From: an uncultured Pelagibacteraceae bacterium
Lineage (GTDB): Bacteria; Pseudomonadota; Alphaproteobacteria; Pelagibacterales; Pelagibacteraceae
Length of the DNA: 58,386 nucleotides
NCBI GenBank assembly: GCA_902604575.1
Contig: CACKZH010000004.1
Span: forward strand, 1-58,386
Reading direction: 5' to 3'
Shown here: one piece after another, positions 8,678 to 17,483 of the stretch
Layout of the letters: each line of letters opens with the position of its first letter
Position numbering within the stretch: position 1 is the first letter of the stretch
Notes under the pieces: generated by a model
Database searches by the model: none
Told to the model about the DNA's origin: nothing
Seen by the model: the letters and a program-made list of their open reading frames with translations, nothing else
Position numbers and translations under genes: made by a program

Positions 8678-10261
8678 ATGGGAAAAATTCGAAATATTCT
8701 TTTTATTATGGCAGATCAACTTAGGTGGGATTATTTATCTTGCTATGGTCATCCTCATTTGAAGACTCCACATATTGATAGTTTAGCAAAAAAAGGAGTT
8801 CAGTTTGATTCTGCGTTTGTGCAATCACCGGTGTGTGGACCTTCAAGAGCATCATATTACACAGGTAGAACAGTTTTTAGTCATGGCTCTACATGGAACC
8901 AGGTTCCACTCCCAATAGGAGAATTAACTATTGGAGATTATCTACGTCAATCAGGAATAAGAACAGGAGTTGTTGGTAAAACGCATATGAGACCAGATTT
9001 AGAAGGTATGAGTAGACTTGGTATTACTAAAGATACAGAAATAGGATTAATTGTTAGTGAACCAGGATTTGATCCATATGAAAGAGATGATGGACTTCAT
9101 CCAAATAATCAAATTAAAAATTCAAAAAAAACTTTATCTTACAATGAATGGTTAAATAAACTTGGATATGATGGACCTAATCCATGGAATGATTGGGCAA
9201 ATTCTGCTGAGGGAGAAAACGGCGAAATATTAAGTGGTTGGAGATTAAGAAACTCTAATAAGCCTGCTAGAATTCCTGAGGAGCACTCCGAAACAGCTTT
9301 CATGACTAATCGTGCAATGGAATTTATTGAAGAGAGTAAAGATAAACCATGGTTTTTACATTTATCTTATATAAAACCCCATTGGCCTTACATGGCACCA
9401 GCTCCTTATCATAATATGTATTCAGCCAATGAATTTTATCCTGTGCATAGAAATGATGCTGAAAGAAATAATGATCATCCAGTCTACAAAGCATTTATGG
9501 AAAATAGTATTTCTAAAACTTTTTCAAAAGACGAAGTCAGAAACACAGTTCTATCTGGATACATGGGTTTGATTAAACAAATTGATGATAATTTGGGAAG
9601 ATTATTTAAGTTTTTAGAAGATACAGGTTATATGGATGATACAATGATCATATTTACCTCAGATCATGGAGACTACCAAGGCGATCACTGGCTAGGTGAG
9701 AAAGAATTATTCCATGAACAATCAGTCAGAGTTCCAATGATTATTTATGATCCGAGTGATTATGCAAATAAAACTAGGGGGACAAAAGAACAAAGATTTA
9801 TTGAAGCAATAGATTTACTTCCAACTTTTTTAGATGCAGTAGAAAGCCCGGTAAGCAAACATAGATTAGAAGGAAATTCTTTAATGCCTATTATTAAAGG
9901 AGAAGATCCAACAAACTGGAAAGATTCTGTTTTTAGTGAAATTGATTATTCATTTAATGAAGCTAGAAAAATATTAAATTTAGGTGCATCGGATGCAAGG
10001 GCTTTTATGATTAGAAATAATGAGTGGAAGTATATTTATTATAAAGGATTTGACCCTCAACTATTTGATTTAAAAAATGATCCTGATGAGTTTAATGATT
10101 TGGGAAAATCTGAAAAATACTCAAAGATTAGAGAAGAAATGAAAGAATTACTTCTTAAAAGAATTATTGATAGAAAAAATAGAGTTGCAGCAAATGATGA
10201 GTTTGTAACTAAAGAAAGAGACTATACCAAAGATGATGGTATAATGATTGGAGTATGGTAG
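8678..10261 (+). CDS. Sulfatase family hydrolase (arylsulfatase/phosphonate monoester hydrolase superfamily), no signal peptide
   Basis: C-x-P-S-R motif CGPSRASYYTGR (Cys at 8834..8836), ADQLRWDYLSCYGHPHLKTPHIDSLA, TSDHGDYQGDHWLGEKELFHEQSVRVPMII. Confidence 0.88.
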   Translation: MGKIRNILFIMADQLRWDYLSCYGHPHLKTPHIDSLAKKGVQFDSAFVQSPVCGPSRASYYTGRTVFSHGSTWNQVPLPIGELTIGDYLRQSGIRTGVVGKTHMRPDLEGMSRLGITKDTEIGLIVSEPGFDPYERDDGLHPNNQIKNSKKTLSYNEWLNKLGYDGPNPWNDWANSAEGENGEILSGWRLRNSNKPARIPEEHSETAFMTNRAMEFIEESKDKPWFLHLSYIKPHWPYMAPAPYHNMYSANEFYPVHRNDAERNNDHPVYKAFMENSISKTFSKDEVRNTVLSGYMGLIKQIDDNLGRLFKFLEDTGYMDDTMIIFTSDHGDYQGDHWLGEKELFHEQSVRVPMIIYDPSDYANKTRGTKEQRFIEAIDLLPTFLDAVESPVSKHRLEGNSLMPIIKGEDPTNWKDSVFSEIDYSFNEARKILNLGASDARAFMIRNNEWKYIYYKGFDPQLFDLKNDPDEFNDLGKSEKYSKIREEMKELLLKRIIDRKNRVAANDEFVTKERDYTKDDGIMIGVW

Positions 10262-10264
10262 TAG

Positions 10265-11578
10265 CTAAGGGGTCATTAAACTTGGTAAATATAAACATAT
10301 TGCTGGAAATGCAATAATCAATGCAAGTCTAATTACATCAGTTAGTAAAAAAGGAATAGTTCCAAACCATATAGTTTGAAGAGGTGTGTTTTGCATCACT
10401 CCTTTAATAACAAACAAATTCATTCCAACTGGAGGTGAAATCAAACCAAATTCAACAACTATTACTGCAAAGATACCAAACCAAACAGGGTCTATTCCTG
10501 CATCAACAATTACAGGATAAAAAACTGGAATAGTTAAGAATAACATTGCCAAAGAATCCATTACTGTTCCAAGCACTAGATAGATTACGCATATAACTAG
10601 AATAATTCCTAATGGTGTTAGCTCTAAATAATTTATAAAGTCAACAACTGCAAAAGGTAATTGTGTGACTGTAATTAAATAATTAAAAATACTTGCTCCA
10701 ATTACAATTAAATATAAAGAACCAACAGTTTTAATTGTTGTCCATAAGGCTTCTTTCAATAAATTTAAAGTAAGTTGCCCCCTTGCAAAAATAAATATCA
10801 AAACCAAGATTACTCCAACAGCTGCACTTTCTGTAGCTGTAAAGAAACCTAAATAAAGACCCCCCATAATTATTGCAAAGATTAAAAAAATTGGGAATAC
10901 TTTTGAAATTGCTGAAATTCTCTCGTTAATAGGCATTTTTTCTCCGTAACCTCCATGAGACGGATAGATTACTAGATAAACTCTAATTGCAATCATGTAT
11001 AAAATTACTGCTATTAGACCTGGAATTAATGCTGCGAAGAATAGTTCTTGAACCGATTGTTCTGTTAAATATGCATAAATAACCAAAATGACACTTGGTG
11101 GAATTATAATTCCAAGTGTCCCTCCAGATGCAATTGAACCACTTATTAAAGCATCGCTATAACCATGTCTTTTCATTTCTGGTCCTGCCATTTGAGACAT
11201 AGTAGCTGCAGTTGCAATAGAAGATCCACAAATCATTCCAAATCCAGCACAAGCTCCTACAGTTGACATTGCTAAACCACCTTTGTAATGACCAACAACT
11301 GCGTATGCAGCATCATATAAATTTCTAGATAAATTTGCACTATTAGCAAGATTTCCCATCAAAACAAAAAGCGGAAGTACTGATAAGGTGTATTTTGATA
11401 CCGCATCAAATGGTGCTGTACCTAAAACAAAAATAGCAGGATCAAATCCTGAGATTAACGCAAAACCAGTGAACCCCACAAGCAACATTGCAATTCCGAT
11501 TGGAATATTTAAAACCATAAGTATTAAGACTGCTGCAAACGCTATACCTCCATTAATGATTGGACCCATTTCCATCAA
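10265..11578 (-). CDS. TRAP transporter large permease (DctM)
   Basis: GFGMICGSSIATAATMSQMAGPEMKRHGY, GTLGIIIPPSVILVIY, FFTATESAAVG, FGLISPPVGMNLFVIKG. Confidence 0.93.
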   Translation of the reverse strand: MMEMGPIINGGIAFAAVLILMVLNIPIGIAMLLVGFTGFALISGFDPAIFVLGTAPFDAVSKYTLSVLPLFVLMGNLANSANLSRNLYDAAYAVVGHYKGGLAMSTVGACAGFGMICGSSIATAATMSQMAGPEMKRHGYSDALISGSIASGGTLGIIIPPSVILVIYAYLTEQSVQELFFAALIPGLIAVILYMIAIRVYLVIYPSHGGYGEKMPINERISAISKVFPIFLIFAIIMGGLYLGFFTATESAAVGVILVLIFIFARGQLTLNLLKEALWTTIKTVGSLYLIVIGASIFNYLITVTQLPFAVVDFINYLELTPLGIILVICVIYLVLGTVMDSLAMLFLTIPVFYPVIVDAGIDPVWFGIFAVIVVEFGLISPPVGMNLFVIKGVMQNTPLQTIWFGTIPFLLTDVIRLALIIAFPAICLYLPSLMTP

Positions 11579-12054
11579 AAATCTTTCCTTAAAGAGTTTG
11601 TTTGAGATAATTCCTTAATAAACCAAAAAACAATAGCTAGTACACTCAACCACATACCAAAAGCACAAATAAAATAAAACGGATAAAAATATAGTTCTAA
11701 ATCAATCGTAACTCTTTCATTTGACATAAATTTTAAAGATGTTTTTGTCGTTGCATAAGCCATTAAAGACATAATGATTATCATTAAAAAGAATTTAAGA
11801 ATTATGAGCCAAGTTTTAAATATTCCTAAATTTAAATTATTAATAAAATCAGCAGATACATTTGCGTTTAGAAAAAAAGCTCTTGGCATTGCTAAGAAAG
11901 CAACTAAAGCCATACCAATTTCAACTAATTCGATTGTTCCTGTAACAGGAGAGTTTAAAAATCTTCGACCAAATACGTCACAGAAAGTTAATACTGATAA
12001 TAGTAAAAGTATTAAACCAGAGGCAATTGCTGAGTAATCAAATATTTTATTCAT
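11575..12054 (-). CDS. TRAP transporter small permease (DctQ)
   Basis: Four-TM protein, CDVFGRRFLNSPVTGTIELVEIGMA; overlaps dctM. Confidence 0.88.
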   Translation of the reverse strand: MNKIFDYSAIASGLILLLLSVLTFCDVFGRRFLNSPVTGTIELVEIGMALVAFLAMPRAFFLNANVSADFINNLNLGIFKTWLIILKFFLMIIIMSLMAYATTKTSLKFMSNERVTIDLELYFYPFYFICAFGMWLSVLAIVFWFIKELSQTNSLRKDF

Positions 12055-12126
12055 ATTTTAAAAAACTATCTTCAAATATATGAAACATTAGCATATAAGG
12101 TTGGTTTAAAACAGAAAGTATTATTT

Positions 12127-12978
12127 ATGAAGTTTATTTCTTATTCGCACAACGATGAAGATAAATTTGGTATTTTAGATAATGATCTTATAACAGATCT
12201 TACAGGTAAAATATCAGGAGCAACTTCTTTAAAAGATCTAATTTTAAAAAAAGGTATCTCGGAAGCAAAGAAATATGCTTCTGCAAACCCTGGTAATTTG
12301 AGTGTAAATGATATTGAGTATTTACCACTAATACCAAATCCTGGAAAAATTATTTGTGTAGGATTGAATTATAGTGAACATGTTAAGGAAACCAATAGAA
12401 CTGTAGAGGAAAATCCAGTAATTTTTCATCGTTTCCCAGAAAGTCAAACCGCACATTTGCAATCAATTCAAAGACCTATTGCTTCAGATAATTTAGATTT
12501 TGAAGGTGAGATGGCTGTAATTATGGGAGAAGCCGGCAAACATATAAAGCCAGAAGATGCTTTAAAACATATAGTTGGTTATTCTTGTTATAATGAAAGT
12601 ACTATTAGAGATTGGCAGAGACATACTAGACAATTTGGAATGGGAAAAAATTTTGAAAAGACCGGAAGCTTTGGACCACACATGGTTCTTGCAGAAGACA
12701 TTAAAGATTATAAAGAGCTTACTCTTGAAACTAGATTAAATGGTGAAGTCATGCAAAATGCAAAATTAAGCCAATTAATTTTTGATATCCCAATATTGAT
12801 TTCTTATGTTTCAAAAGCAATGGCTTGGAGAGCTGGAGATGTACTGGTTACCGGTACACCTGGTGGAGTAGGATTTAAGAGAAATCCACCTATTTTCATG
12901 AAACCTGGCGATAAAGTTGAAGTAGAAGTGACCCAAATCGGTGTTTTATCTAACACAATAAAAGATGAAATAATCTAA
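12127..12978 (+). CDS. Fumarylacetoacetate hydrolase family protein
   Basis: PGKIICVGLNYSEHVKE, DFEGEMAVIMGEAG, GYSCYNESTIRDWQRHTRQFGMGKNFEKTGSFGP, VTGTPGGVGFKRNPPIFMKPGD. Confidence 0.92.
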   Translation: MKFISYSHNDEDKFGILDNDLITDLTGKISGATSLKDLILKKGISEAKKYASANPGNLSVNDIEYLPLIPNPGKIICVGLNYSEHVKETNRTVEENPVIFHRFPESQTAHLQSIQRPIASDNLDFEGEMAVIMGEAGKHIKPEDALKHIVGYSCYNESTIRDWQRHTRQFGMGKNFEKTGSFGPHMVLAEDIKDYKELTLETRLNGEVMQNAKLSQLIFDIPILISYVSKAMAWRAGDVLVTGTPGGVGFKRNPPIFMKPGDKVEVEVTQIGVLSNTIKDEII

Positions 12979-13028
12979 ATTTCACGTTACTATTTTAGAA
13001 TAATTTTAAACAATAAGGGGATAATTTT

Positions 13029-14039
13029 ATGAAAAAGAAATTAATTGGATTAATTATTGGAATTTTTTCTTTCAGTATAGTTAGTGCATCTTCTGCAACC
13101 GAGCTTAAGTTGGCAACTTTTGAACCACCAAAAGCATTTATTGCAAGTAAAATTCTTGCAGCTTGGGCAACAAAAGTTAATCAATGTTCGGGAACATTAA
13201 ATGTAAAAATGTATGCTGGTGGAGTATTAGGAAGTCCTCCTAAACAATATGATATCGTAACATCAGGTGTTGCAGATATTTCATGGACAGTTTTAGGATA
13301 CATTGGAGGTCAATTTCCTTTAAGTTCAGTAATTGAATTACCGTTTCTTACAAGAACGTCTAAAGCTGGAACTACAGCTCTAAACACTCTTTTTAATGAG
13401 GGATATTTAGATAAAGAAATGGCAGGAATTAAAGTAATTGGTCTTCACTCTAATCCTGGATATCAAATTCATATGAAAGATACTAAAGTTGTTAAACCTG
13501 CAGATTTTAAAGGTAAGAAAATGAGAGTACCAAGTAAAATTGCTGGAACAATTTTAAAAACTTTGGGTGCAACGGGAGTGAAAGTACCTGCTCCAGGAAC
13601 TTCTGAAGCTTTAAGCAAAGGTGTTGTAGATGGAACTCCATTTCCATACACTGCTGTAGGTTCATTCAGATTGTTTGATGTAACTAAGTATCATACTGAA
13701 GTTAATATCACTAACGCTACATTTGGTTTAATTATGAATGAAGATAAATTCAATAGTTTATCAGCAGGAGATCAGGCTTGTATAAATAAATATAGTGGCC
13801 ATGCTTTCGGTGATTGGGCTTCAGGTTTAATTGATAATCAAAATGCGATTATGAAAAATGAAATCTCAAAAAGAGATGGGCATGAAATTATAATTGCATC
13901 AGATGATGTTATTGCCGAATACAAAAAAATCTTAGCACCAATTGAATCAAATTGGTTAAAAGAAATGAGTGGAAAAGGTCTTGATGGTGATGCTGTTCTA
14001 AATAGAGCAAGAGAAATTATTACTGCAGTAGAAGGCTAA
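13029..14039 (+). CDS. TRAP transporter substrate-binding protein (DctP)
   Basis: Signal peptide, LKLATFEPP, YDIVTSGVADISWTVLGYIGGQFPLSSVIELPFL, KMRVPSKIAGTILKTLGA. Confidence 0.92.
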   Translation: MKKKLIGLIIGIFSFSIVSASSATELKLATFEPPKAFIASKILAAWATKVNQCSGTLNVKMYAGGVLGSPPKQYDIVTSGVADISWTVLGYIGGQFPLSSVIELPFLTRTSKAGTTALNTLFNEGYLDKEMAGIKVIGLHSNPGYQIHMKDTKVVKPADFKGKKMRVPSKIAGTILKTLGATGVKVPAPGTSEALSKGVVDGTPFPYTAVGSFRLFDVTKYHTEVNITNATFGLIMNEDKFNSLSAGDQACINKYSGHAFGDWASGLIDNQNAIMKNEISKRDGHEIIIASDDVIAEYKKILAPIESNWLKEMSGKGLDGDAVLNRAREIITAVEG

Positions 14040-14057
14040 AAATAACGCACAGTGTTT

Positions 14058-14090
14058 ATGAGCCCACATTTATGTGGGCTCATTTAATTT
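14058..14090 (+). terminator. Hairpin with weak U-tract between dctP and the dioxygenase gene (terminator/attenuator)
   Basis: ATGAGCCCACA-TTTA-TGTGGGCTCAT perfect 11-bp stem followed by TTAATTT. Confidence 0.65.
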
Positions 14091-14102
14091 AAGGAATTCT
14101 AA

Positions 14103-15077
14103 ATGGCTATAAAAGCTCTAAGTTACATTGGAGTAAACTCAGATAAATTTGAAGACTGGTCAGATTACAGTCAAAAAAATTTAGGAATGCAACAAGTTGA
14201 TAGGGGAAAAGATATTTTATCTTTTCGAATGGATGACCAGAAACAGCGTCTGACTATAACCGGTGACAAAGGTGATAACCTTGGATTTTTGGGTTGGGAA
14301 GTGGAAAAAAAAGAAGACTTATCATTTTTTGCATCAAAACTAGAAAAAAATAAAATAGAAGTTCATCAAGGAAAATCTTCATTTGCTGACATGAGATTTG
14401 TCGAGGACTTAATATATTTTGATGATCCACAAGGAAATAGAATTGAATTAATTTATAATCCAATGAACGATACTGATCCATTTAAACCAGGTCGTCCTAT
14501 CTCTGGATTTAAAACTGGCGCATTAGGAATGGGTCATGCCGTAGTACATGTTAAAAAAATTGACGATTTAATTCCATTTTATACAGAGGTTTTAGGTTTT
14601 AAAATTAGCGACTACAGTCACACACCTATCTCTTTATGTTTTTTTCATGTGAATGGAAGACATCATAGTTTAGCATTATTTGGATCTGGCAGAACAGGCT
14701 TTCATCATTTTATGGTTGAATACAATAGCCTTGATGATGTTGGTCAAGGATACGATTTATTGCAATATGAAGATAATAAAATTGCTTACACTTTAGGTCG
14801 ACATACTAATGATTATATGACTTCATTTTATTCAATAACACCATCAGGTTTTTTTATTGAAAATGGTTGGGGTGGAAGAGTTATTGACCCAAATACATGG
14901 AAGCCTATAGAAACTTTTGAAGGACCAAGTTTTTGGGGTCATGAAAGATTATATTTACCAGATGAAGAAAGAATGAAATTTAGAAATAAAAGATTAGAAA
15001 CTGCTTCAGAAGGAAAACAAGCACCACTTTTTATTGATTGCCCTTGGTTATATTCGAATACTATAAACAAAAAATAA
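14103..15077 (+). CDS. Two-domain extradiol ring-cleavage dioxygenase, BphC-like (VOC superfamily)
   Basis: MGHAVVHV, GRHHSLALF, GFHHFMVEYNSLDDVGQGYD, TLGRHTNDYMTSFYSITPSGFFIENGWGGR: matches the BphC core including His/His/Glu metal ligands. Confidence 0.88.
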   Translation: MAIKALSYIGVNSDKFEDWSDYSQKNLGMQQVDRGKDILSFRMDDQKQRLTITGDKGDNLGFLGWEVEKKEDLSFFASKLEKNKIEVHQGKSSFADMRFVEDLIYFDDPQGNRIELIYNPMNDTDPFKPGRPISGFKTGALGMGHAVVHVKKIDDLIPFYTEVLGFKISDYSHTPISLCFFHVNGRHHSLALFGSGRTGFHHFMVEYNSLDDVGQGYDLLQYEDNKIAYTLGRHTNDYMTSFYSITPSGFFIENGWGGRVIDPNTWKPIETFEGPSFWGHERLYLPDEERMKFRNKRLETASEGKQAPLFIDCPWLYSNTINKK

Positions 15078-15096
15078 CAGGATTATTATTTTGTAA

Positions 15097-16554
15097 ATGA
15101 AAATGTATGATGTTGTAATTGTAGGATTTGGTCCAACGGGTGGAACTTTAGCAAATTTATTAGCCCTAAATGGTTTTTCAATATTAGTTTTGGAAAAGGA
15201 AAAAAGTTTTTATCCATTACCAAGAGCAGTACATTTTGATGACGAGATTATGAGAGTGTTTGAAACTATTGGTATAACCAACACTTTTTTAAAACACACA
15301 ATAATTAATAAAGGAACCAAGTTTGTTGATAAAAAAAATAGAGTAATTTTAGATTGGCCAAGACCAAGAGAAATCACTGAGAATGGATGGTATCCTAGTT
15401 ATAGATTTAACCAACCTGATTTAGAAAGAGAACTTAGAAAGAAACTAAAGTCTTACAAAAAAGTTGAAATTAGACAAAGCTCCAATGTTAAAAAAATCAT
15501 AAATAAAAAAAATGAAGTAGGTATTGTATTTGAAGATATTAATTCAAAAAAAATATTTAACATAAAATCAAAATATTTAATTGGTTGTGATGGCGCTAAT
15601 TCAATAACAAGATCACAAATGAAAACAAAAATGAATAATCTTGGTTTTACTCAAAAATGGGCTGTAATAGATTTAATACTAACCAGAGAAAAGAAAAATT
15701 TACCGGATAGAACAATCCAATATTCAAATCCTGCAAGACCCGCTACTTATTGTAGAAATGTAGGTAAAAGAAGAAGATGGGAGTTTGCAATTAAAAAAAC
15801 TGAAAAAATAGAAACTATTCTTTCTGATAAGTATATTTGGAATTTTTTAAAACCCTGGCTTAAAAAAAATGAAGCTAAAATGGAAAGGAAAACTATCTAT
15901 ACATTCCAATCTGCATTAGCCAAAAGTTGGAAGAAAGGCAGAATTTTTTTAGCCGGAGATGCTGCTCATTTGATGCCACCATTTATGGGTCAAGGAATGT
16001 GTGCTGGTATCAGAGATGTTTCAAATCTTGCATGGAAGATTTCACATTGTATAAAGAATGAACATAATGATAAGCTTTTAAATACATACCAATCTGAAAG
16101 ATCTTCAAATGTTAAAGAGTACATAGAAACTACGATGCGTATGGGTGAATTTGTAAATGCAGTAGGAAAGTCCCCGATAACTAGTAATATTTCTGCAGAT
16201 AGTAAAGGTAGAAAAAGTATGAAATCAATAAAACCTAGACTTGGACATGGCTTAGGCGATTTAAAAGATAAGTTTCGAGGAAAAATTTTTCCACAATTTA
16301 TAATTAAGAAAAATAAAAAATTAGATGAAAAGTTTTCTTTAAAACCAGCTTTAATTATATCTGATGAAATAAAAAATATATCTTCAAAAATTAAATTAAT
16401 AAAATCTAAAAATATTAAAAACTTAGAACTCTTTTTTAAGGAACATAACTGTAAAGCTGTTATAGTGAGACCAGATAGATTTATTCTCTCTTCATGTACA
16501 TCGGTTAAAAATTTTAATTCTTATTTAAATAAGAATTTATCTTTATTGGCTTAA
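15097..16554 (+). CDS. FAD-dependent aromatic monooxygenase, MhpA/PheA-like
   Basis: IVGFGPTGGTLANLLALNG, RAVHFDDEIMRVFETIG, YLIGCDGANSITR, GRIFLAGDAAHLMPPFMGQGMCAGIRDVSNLAWKI. Confidence 0.88.
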   Translation: MKMYDVVIVGFGPTGGTLANLLALNGFSILVLEKEKSFYPLPRAVHFDDEIMRVFETIGITNTFLKHTIINKGTKFVDKKNRVILDWPRPREITENGWYPSYRFNQPDLERELRKKLKSYKKVEIRQSSNVKKIINKKNEVGIVFEDINSKKIFNIKSKYLIGCDGANSITRSQMKTKMNNLGFTQKWAVIDLILTREKKNLPDRTIQYSNPARPATYCRNVGKRRRWEFAIKKTEKIETILSDKYIWNFLKPWLKKNEAKMERKTIYTFQSALAKSWKKGRIFLAGDAAHLMPPFMGQGMCAGIRDVSNLAWKISHCIKNEHNDKLLNTYQSERSSNVKEYIETTMRMGEFVNAVGKSPITSNISADSKGRKSMKSIKPRLGHGLGDLKDKFRGKIFPQFIIKKNKKLDEKFSLKPALIISDEIKNISSKIKLIKSKNIKNLELFFKEHNCKAVIVRPDRFILSSCTSVKNFNSYLNKNLSLLA

Positions 16555-17331
16555 TTTAAATAATTTATTTATTGCATCAACTTTCATATGATTATCAGTT
16601 GCAATTTCACCATTAGGCATGAATAATGAATTTTCAAATCCAACTCTAATTTTACCTCCAAGGCTCACAGCTTTTTCCAAGCAGCTCATTTCTTCCTTTC
16701 CAAAGGCACATATTGACCAATCAAGTTTTATATTTTGCTCTTCCATTTTTTTTACAAATAAAGAAATATTTTCTGGATAACTTATTCTTCCGCTATAATG
16801 CCCAATAACAAACAAACACCAAGCATCATTAATTTGAATTTCTGCTTTATTAAGTAATTTGATTAACAAATCTATATCTTCAGGCTGATAAAGTATGTGT
16901 TGAATTTTTGTTCCTGCTTCAGTTAGGTATTTATAAAGTTTAATATCTTCATCTTCTGGATTTCTTGAAGGGATTAATTCCGATGTTCCAATTGATGCTC
17001 CTGGTGGTGTTACATCATATGCAAGCTTTCTCATATCAGCTGGAGAGTATTTTCCAACTGCTTCAGTAGTAACTTGTATATGCATGTTTGGTACCTGATG
17101 CTCTAATTCGTTTAACGCTTCTTTATAAAGTCCAGCATCTAAAACGTGTTGTCCTTCCTTATCTCTAACATGTAAATGGATTGCACCAGCACCTGCTTCG
17201 TAACAAGATTTCGCTGTTGCAACTGTTTCACTAATTGTTAATGGAACAGCTGGATGATCTTTTTTTATTTTTCTAGCTCCATTTGGAGCTACCATTAACT
17301 TAGGTAATTTTTCTGGCTGATAAAAACCCAT
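16543..17331 (-). CDS. BKACE / 3-keto-5-aminohexanoate cleavage family enzyme (DUF849)
   Basis: LMVAPNGARKIKKDHPAVPLTISETVATAKSCYEAGAGAIHLHVRD; GGKIRVGFENSLFMPNGE. Confidence 0.92.
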   Translation of the reverse strand: MGFYQPEKLPKLMVAPNGARKIKKDHPAVPLTISETVATAKSCYEAGAGAIHLHVRDKEGQHVLDAGLYKEALNELEHQVPNMHIQVTTEAVGKYSPADMRKLAYDVTPPGASIGTSELIPSRNPEDEDIKLYKYLTEAGTKIQHILYQPEDIDLLIKLLNKAEIQINDAWCLFVIGHYSGRISYPENISLFVKKMEEQNIKLDWSICAFGKEEMSCLEKAVSLGGKIRVGFENSLFMPNGEIATDNHMKVDAINKLFKLSQ

Positions 17332-17483
17332 AAATTTATATTAGTTTAACTTAATTATATTGTAAAAAGGTTTCTGTTTATTGACATTACATTTAATAAA
17401 AATTAAAGTAGATTATATCTGACTAAAGTCTGGTTGTGCTGACTTTTAAAAAAGGGACAACAAATTTAAAAGGAGCATAACAT

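Noticed and set aside
11388-12037. Plus-strand ORFs of 76 and 87 aa inside dctM/dctQ
   Set aside because: Antisense shadows of TRAP permease genes with no recognisable motifs
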